Source of the DNA: Microbacteriaceae bacterium
Lineage (GTDB): Bacteria > Actinomycetota > Actinomycetes > Actinomycetales > Microbacteriaceae
Direction of reading: 5' to 3'
NCBI GenBank assembly: GCA_947452355.1
Contig: CANGCU010000027.1
Coordinates: forward strand, 1 to 11,238
DNA length: 11,238 bases
Shown here one piece after another: positions 6,717 to 11,238 of this stretch. How positions within the stretch are numbered: position 1 is the stretch's first letter; each line of letters begins with the position of its first letter. Under the pieces are notes generated by a model. It was not told the DNA's origin, searched no databases, and saw nothing but the letters and a program-made list of their open reading frames with translations. The translations under genes were made by a program, and so were the position numbers.

Positions 6717-7453
6717 ACCCAGTCCGGCCGCACTCCGTCGCGCTTATCGTCGCCAGTGCCGTACCAGCGCTCATCGTCGTGTGGAGTGTGGACCCGTGGA
6801 CGCCAATCATCATGGGTTTGCCGCTCATCGCATTCATCACGGCGATGACGTCCGGAGTGGTTAAACGCCCGTCGTCGGCCGCTCTCACGGCACTCGGAAT
6901 CGCCGTGGCAACCGCCGGTGTTGCTTCCCTTCTCTATGCCACACCGCGAGGAGCAATCTACCTCGACTGGGGGCTAATCCATGTCAGTCAAGGGTCGCTC
7001 GAGGTGGCCCTTGCGGCGATGCTGCGAATCATCGTGATTGCGCTTCCGGCAATGTTGGTTGGAAGTGCCGTTTCGGCACACGAATTCCTCGCGACCTGTG
7101 CCGTGAGGCGATTACTTCCCGACCGCGTCGCGCTGGCGACACTTATCGCTCTTCGGCTCGTTCCCGTTATCGCGTCGGACCTCGACGAGACTCGGCAAGC
7201 TCGTCGTGCCAACGGGCGCACGTCACCGCCGTTTGCTGTTGCCTTGACCGCACTCGTCATTTCAATTCGCCGTGCGGTCCGGATGAGCGACGTTGCCGAA
7301 ATCCGCGGTTTCTCGCGTACCAATCGAACCTGGAGCGTGTATCGCCGGTTGCGATTTGCGGATTGGGCGTTGATGATTGGTTCATTCGCCATCGGTGTCG
7401 CGGCGATGATGGTGGTCATCTCTATCGGAGCCTGGAATAGTGCCATCCGCTAA
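6713..7453 (+). CDS. ykoC: ECF transporter transmembrane coupling (T) component, YkoC/EcfT family
   Basis: The 246-aa protein has about five hydrophobic segments: residues 8-24, 30-50, 57-75, 96-119 and 220-240. A long amphipathic cytoplasmic region lies between the last two. That region carries the paired coupling motifs of EcfT proteins, ARRANG at 163-168 and AEIRGF at 185-190. Their arginines dock into the ATPase grooves and pass the power stroke to the S component. The first motif differs from the common A-R-G form. The GTG start overlaps the ykoD stop by four bases, a standard coupled junction, and its own end overlaps the next gene by 14 nt. No ribosome site is needed beyond coupling. 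Together with YkoE and YkoD it completes a dedicated (group I type) vitamin ECF importer. Confidence 0.88.
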   Translation: MNPVRPHSVALIVASAVPALIVVWSVDPWTPIIMGLPLIAFITAMTSGVVKRPSSAALTALGIAVATAGVASLLYATPRGAIYLDWGLIHVSQGSLEVALAAMLRIIVIALPAMLVGSAVSAHEFLATCAVRRLLPDRVALATLIALRLVPVIASDLDETRQARRANGRTSPPFAVALTALVISIRRAVRMSDVAEIRGFSRTNRTWSVYRRLRFADWALMIGSFAIGVAAMMVVISIGAWNSAIR

Positions 7454-7931
7454 ACCGTACGTTGTCCTAATCGATGGCAAGAGCGGTGTGGGAAAGTCGA
7501 GTCTTGCGAATGTCATCGCGGCGCACCTTGGTGCAACCGTCGTCCACCTCGACGACGTGTATTCAGGCTGGGACGGGCTCGAGTCGGGTCGCGACTCTGT
7601 TATCGAATCAGTGCTTGAACCCATTTCCGCTGGGTTGCCCGGCCGAATTCAAACCTGGGACTGGCATCGAAACATCGCGGGCGAGGTCGTCGCGGTAAAC
7701 CGCGCTGACTCAATCGTGATCGAGGGATGCGGAATCAGCACGCCGCGATCACGGTCACTCGCGTCGACCGTGATCTGGCTCGAATGCTCGGAACCAGAGC
7801 GGCAGCGGCGCCTATTCGGTCGTGACGGTGATGCGTTCTCTGACTACCTCGAGGCGTGGGACCGCCAGGTGGACTCACACATCGCACGCAACGACCCGGT
7901 TGCAACCGCGACGGTAATCGTCCGAACTTAA
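7440..7931 (+). CDS. P-loop kinase, uridine-kinase-like, substrate unknown
   Basis: The 163-aa product begins with a clear nucleotide-binding loop, DGKSGVGKSS (residues 12-21). It continues with VVHLDDVYSGWDGL (34-47), where the acidic pair D38-D39 sits where small-molecule kinases place the catalytic aspartate. Then come SIVIEGCG, the Walker-B-like strand, and an arginine-rich lid RQRRLFGRDGD. This is the layout of uridine-kinase and shikimate-kinase-like enzymes and resembles a widespread actinobacterial family usually left as hypothetical or ATP-binding. The GTG start at 7440 lies inside ykoC and has GGAG at 7427-7430 with a 9-nt spacer, so it is translated from the same TPP-controlled mRNA. 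A kinase for imported thiamine or HMP is a reasonable guess from position, but nothing in the sequence proves it. It is shorter than typical uridine kinases (about 200 aa). Confidence 0.82.
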   Translation: MPSAKPYVVLIDGKSGVGKSSLANVIAAHLGATVVHLDDVYSGWDGLESGRDSVIESVLEPISAGLPGRIQTWDWHRNIAGEVVAVNRADSIVIEGCGISTPRSRSLASTVIWLECSEPERQRRLFGRDGDAFSDYLEAWDRQVDSHIARNDPVATATVIVRT

Positions 7932-7948
7932 TGCGAGGGAAATCTGTG

Positions 7949-8022
7949 GGTGGCTAACGGGGCTCGAACCCGCGACCTTCAGGACCACAACCAGACGCTC
8001 TACCAACTGAGCTATAGCCACC
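7949..8022 (-). tRNA. tRNA-His (anticodon GTG)
   Basis: On the minus strand the acceptor GTGGCTA pairs with TAGCCAC. The D-arm is GCTCAGTTGGTAGAGC, the anticodon loop TTGTGGT carries GTG, and the T-arm is GCGGG-TTCGAGC-CCCGT. The extra 5' G at position -1 (complement of base 8022), which pairs with C73 and is the identity mark of histidine tRNA, is encoded. CCA is not encoded. The anticodon stem TCTGG/CCTGA contains a T-T mismatch at positions 29-41. It sits just after orn on the same strand, a common actinobacterial arrangement, and converges with the kinase gene 17 nt away. Confidence 0.97.
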
Positions 8023-8025
8023 ATG

Positions 8026-8039
8026 TGCGCCAAGGCGCA
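8026..8039. repeat. short perfect inverted repeat between orn and tRNA-His
   Basis: TGCGCC-AA-GGCGCA is a perfect 6-bp inverted repeat, best folded as a 5-bp stem with a CAAG loop on the plus strand. It occupies most of the 28-bp gap between the orn stop and the tRNA. It could be a weak orn terminator or a processing stem on an orn-tRNA transcript. A TAATAT hexamer on the minus strand (8048-8053, overlapping the orn stop) could be a separate tRNA promoter. Confidence 0.4.
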
Positions 8040-8050
8040 ACCGTTCTATA

Positions 8051-8707
8051 TTACGACAGGAACGGTGCCCACTTCTCCGTTGCCGATAGGCGGGCTGCCT
8101 CAAGTTCGGCTGGCGTAATTTCCGCCATACCAAATACAAGTTTTCGGTAATACTCGAGTTCTCGAATCGATTCGATGGCGTCGGCGAGAGCGCGGTGGTT
8201 TCCTATTTTCGGAGGCATTGCGCCGACAACATAGGGAAACCAGCGGAACATGATTTCTTTTATGGTCGACGTATCGACATTTCGGTAGTGAACCCAGTCC
8301 TCGACAGAGGGCATGTACTTCGCGAGGAAGCGCCGGTCCATGTGAATAGTGTTGCCGCCCATTTGCGCCGTTTGACGGTGGGGGACGTGCTTCTGAATGT
8401 AAGCCAGGATTTGTCGTTCGGCCTCGGCGACGGGAACGCCGTTCTTAACGAGGGGGAGTAGTCCGCTTTTTTCGTGCATATTACGAACAAAGTCGTTCAT
8501 ATTCGCCATTGCCGCATCCGTCGGCTTGATAACCAGTTGAATGCCGTTGTCGACCGGATTGAGTAAACCGTCCGTCACGATCACACCGATTTCGACGATC
8601 TCATCATCGCGCTTGCCCGCCTCGACCGTGTTGATATTGAGTCCGGTCATTTCGAGGTCCAACCACACAATGAAGCGACTTGCGTCCGTCAACTCGTTAC
8701 CTGCCAT
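8051..8707 (-). CDS. orn: oligoribonuclease (DEDDh 3'-5' exonuclease)
   Basis: Orn degrades 2-5-nt RNA fragments to mononucleotides, finishing mRNA decay and clearing pGpG from cyclic-di-GMP breakdown. The 218-aa protein shows the DEDDh set: D17 and E19 in WLDLEMTGL, D124 in IHMDRRFLAKYMP, and H171 with D176 in HRALAD. Length is slightly above the usual 180-210 aa. It has an extended loop NTVEAGKRDDEIVE (about 26-39) where E. coli has a shorter turn, and a somewhat longer C-terminus. The ATG at 8707 has no ribosome site; instead TAGGCT ends 6 nt before it, pointing to a leaderless mRNA. The neighbour tRNA-His and this gene order are common in Actinobacteria. All catalytic residues are intact. 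Confidence 0.96.
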   Translation of the reverse strand: MAGNELTDASRFIVWLDLEMTGLNINTVEAGKRDDEIVEIGVIVTDGLLNPVDNGIQLVIKPTDAAMANMNDFVRNMHEKSGLLPLVKNGVPVAEAERQILAYIQKHVPHRQTAQMGGNTIHMDRRFLAKYMPSVEDWVHYRNVDTSTIKEIMFRWFPYVVGAMPPKIGNHRALADAIESIRELEYYRKLVFGMAEITPAELEAARLSATEKWAPFLS

Positions 8708-8713
8708 TTGTTC

Positions 8714-8719
8714 AGCCTA
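8714..8719 (-). promoter_or_regulatory. orn -10 box (TAGGCT), leaderless start
   Basis: Minus-strand order: TAGGCT, six bases GAACAA, ATG. Transcription would begin at the start codon. No ribosome site is present in the six bases, so a leaderless mRNA is the simplest reading. The -35 region is not consensus. Confidence 0.6.
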
Positions 8720-8802
8720 CCGAAGACCTCCCTGACCTAACCGGTTGACGGCTATCGCATCTGCTGCGTCGACGCGGCGAACAAGCAGACGGAGGTACCC
8801 GT

Positions 8803-10131
<1,329 letters not shown>

Positions 10132-10203
10132 GACAATCACGCGCTACCATCCTTGCCTCGACTCTCTAGGGTGATGAAATCGCGCATGTGTTATCGTCGT
10201 GCA

Positions 10204-10569
10204 ATGTTCGTAAGGAATGCCCTCGCATTGTTGGCCGCTACCGTGATTGCTCTCGGAGTTCCTGGGTGTGCGTCACCCGATCCGCAAAATGACGAAGCTC
10301 TGCGCCTTATTCAGGAATTTGCCGCTCGGGATTCTAAAGTGACGGGGATCACCGGCGCCCCAGAGTGCCAAAATCCTCGCGACATGATCCTCACCGACGA
10401 GGGGTACCCCACTATTTTCAAATCGATTTGCCGCGTTCATTATGTAAAAGACGGCAAAGCTCGTTTCAAAGACATGAAGTGCAATGGAGATTTTGATAAA
10501 GATCCGATGTTGACGTATTGCTACGTCTGGGTTCCCTACACCGGAACAAATTCCTTTAGCAGTCCGTAA
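10204..10569 (+). CDS. putative lipoprotein, 121 aa, unknown function
   Basis: The product starts with a lipoprotein signal: basic N-end MFVRN, a hydrophobic core ALALLAATVIALG and a lipobox VPGC with the lipidated cysteine at residue 22. The proline at -2 is unusual but tolerated. The mature part (about 100 aa) is polar and holds four cysteines, in PECQN, SICRVHY, MKCNGDF and TYCYVW, enough for two disulfides outside the membrane. I recognise no family. The start is uncertain. In-frame ATGs also occur at 10174 and 10186; the latter has AGGGTGA about 11 nt upstream and would add MCYRRA, while 10204 has no ribosome site. The frame continues open far upstream through the argG antisense, which is not coding. 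The gene is more A/T-rich than its neighbours and is followed by a hairpin. Confidence 0.8.
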   Translation: MFVRNALALLAATVIALGVPGCASPDPQNDEALRLIQEFAARDSKVTGITGAPECQNPRDMILTDEGYPTIFKSICRVHYVKDGKARFKDMKCNGDFDKDPMLTYCYVWVPYTGTNSFSSP

Positions 10570-10572
10570 TTG

Positions 10573-10593
10573 GGACTGGCCGTGGCCAGGTCC
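10573..10593 (+). terminator. probable terminator after the lipoprotein gene
   Basis: GGACTGGCC-GT-GGCCAGGTCC forms a stem of 9 bp with one bulged G; its core CTGGCC-GT-GGCCAG is perfect. It begins 4 nt after the stop and is followed by a partly T-rich stretch (GATTGATTTCCTT), not a clean T-run. Confidence 0.6.
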
Positions 10594-10604
10594 GATTGAT
10601 TTCC

Positions 10605-10633
10605 TTGACATAACTCTCAAATTTTTAGATAAT
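10605..10633 (+). promoter_or_regulatory. near-consensus sigma-70 promoter for the lactonase gene
   Basis: TTGACA (10605-10610), a 17-nt spacer and GATAAT (10628-10633) make the best promoter in the window: a full -35 consensus and a one-mismatch -10 in an A/T-rich block. Start of transcription would be near 10640, leaving a leader of about 85 nt before the ATG at 10724. Confidence 0.8.
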
Positions 10634-10662
10634 GAATTCAAAATCGCCGTTTGTAATAAAAG

Positions 10663-10705
10663 CACCGCTTTGTTTACTACGGTGAGAGTCCGATTCAGGC
10701 CTCAC
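10663..10705 (+). promoter_or_regulatory. leader with two mutually exclusive short stems
   Basis: CACCG (10663-10667) can pair with CGGTG (10680-10684). GTGAG (10682-10686) can pair with CTCAC (10701-10705). They share three bases, so only one can form, and the second ends just before the AAGGAGGAG ribosome site at 10708-10716. The stems are only 5 bp, so chance is possible. No known riboswitch was recognised. Confidence 0.3.
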
Positions 10706-10723
10706 TCAAGGAGGAGTACGACC

Positions 10724-11238
10724 ATGGCAGATCCCAAAGTATTTTTACTCGATCACGGCAGCCTCGTCATCGACCGTTCGCAGGTGCTCTGGCACTTCGA
10801 TGTCGGAACCCCGGTGCGTTTCCCCGTATACAGTGTTCTAGTCCAACACCCTGACGCTCTCGTCTTGTACGACTCTGGTTTCGATATGGAGCACGTGCAA
10901 AAAGTTCTCCCGTTTGAACTTCCCGAACAGACGAAAGAACAGTCTCTCGAGGGTCAGCTTAAACTGGCGGGTTTCAAGCCGACCGACGTCGACCTTATGA
11001 TCAACTCACACTTCCACTTTGACCACGTCGGCGGGAACAAGATTCTTACCGCCGCGACGACCGTAGTTCATAAAGCCGAAGTTGCCCACTTGCGGGCGCC
11101 GGAACCATTTGAGCGACTTGGATATTCGGACAAATCATTCGACTCGACGGCGAACTACAAGCTCATCTCTGGTGACGATTACCAGATCCTCCCGGGAATT
11201 CGTCTCTTTGAAACCCCAGGGCACACTGCGGGACACTA
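10724..11238 (+). CDS. metallo-beta-lactamase-fold lactonase (4-pyridoxolactonase / AHL lactonase family), 5' part
   Basis: The frame runs from ATG 10724 off the right edge, 171 full codons. A strong ribosome site AAGGAGGAG (10708-10716) has a 7-nt spacer. The zinc-site motif HFHFDH is at residues 96-101 (metal ligands H96, H98, D100, H101), and TPGHTAGH at 164-171 supplies the next histidine. The segments VRFPVYSVL, DSGFDMEHVQKVLPFE and PFERLGYSDKSF recall, from memory, 4-pyridoxolactonase, which opens the lactone in vitamin B6 degradation. Related enzymes of the same family open acyl-homoserine lactones. Substrate therefore stays open. No signal peptide is present, so it is cytoplasmic. The C-terminal third, with the remaining ligands, is outside the window. 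It has its own strong promoter and a structured leader. Confidence 0.88.
   Translation, partial: MADPKVFLLDHGSLVIDRSQVLWHFDVGTPVRFPVYSVLVQHPDALVLYDSGFDMEHVQKVLPFELPEQTKEQSLEGQLKLAGFKPTDVDLMINSHFHFDHVGGNKILTAATTVVHKAEVAHLRAPEPFERLGYSDKSFDSTANYKLISGDDYQILPGIRLFETPGHTAGH

Noticed and set aside
8708..8802. Terminator or small RNA between argG and orn
   Set aside because: Only a 10-bp palindrome GCGTCGACGC with no loop and no T-tract is present; not enough to call a feature.

Overview
The window reads as an ordinary chromosomal segment of an actinobacterium, most likely a Microbacteriaceae-type organism. The support is a GatA/GatB amidotransferase pair, an actinobacterial oligoribonuclease next to tRNA-His, a type-2 argininosuccinate synthase, moderate-to-high GC by eye, GTG starts, and several promoters of the form TAGGNT + 6 nt + ATG that imply leaderless mRNAs. 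There is no transposase, integrase, CRISPR array, phage gene or recognisable defence system. I did not find an undescribed multi-gene system. The nearest thing is an uncharacterised kinase at the end of a riboswitch-controlled vitamin-import operon.

Layout, left to right. (1) 1-2484, plus strand: the 3' part of gatA, then gatB overlapping it by one base, then a 57-aa two-helix membrane protein. A perfect 16-bp stem, probably a bidirectional terminator, follows. (2) 2543-2850, minus strand: a cold-shock protein with a leader of about 90 nt. (3) 2963-3810, plus: a family-2 glycosyltransferase whose promoter is followed at once by a perfect palindrome that looks like a repressor operator. (4) 3818-4654, minus: a TerC-family membrane protein with a probable leaderless start. 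(5) 4666-7931, plus: a promoter, a TPP riboswitch and a four-gene operon (ykoE, ykoD, ykoC and a P-loop kinase). It encodes an ECF-type importer for thiamine or its pyrimidine precursor. (6) 7949-8719, minus: tRNA-His(GTG) and orn. (7) 8803-10131, minus: argG. (8) 10204-10593, plus: a small lipoprotein of unknown function and a probable terminator. (9) 10605 to the end, plus: a near-consensus sigma-70 promoter, a structured leader of about 85 nt and the first 171 codons of a metallo-beta-lactamase-fold lactonase resembling 4-pyridoxolactonase and AHL lactonases.

How the parts work together. GatA and GatB belong to the enzyme that makes Gln-tRNA and/or Asn-tRNA by transamidation. In the thiamine operon, TPP would shut off import when the vitamin is plentiful. 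YkoE binds substrate, YkoD supplies both ATPase domains, YkoC couples them, and the terminal kinase may act on the imported compound (inference). The remaining genes are housekeeping or isolated genes, each with its own promoter. No search or folding program was run; all calls rest on motifs read from the sequence.
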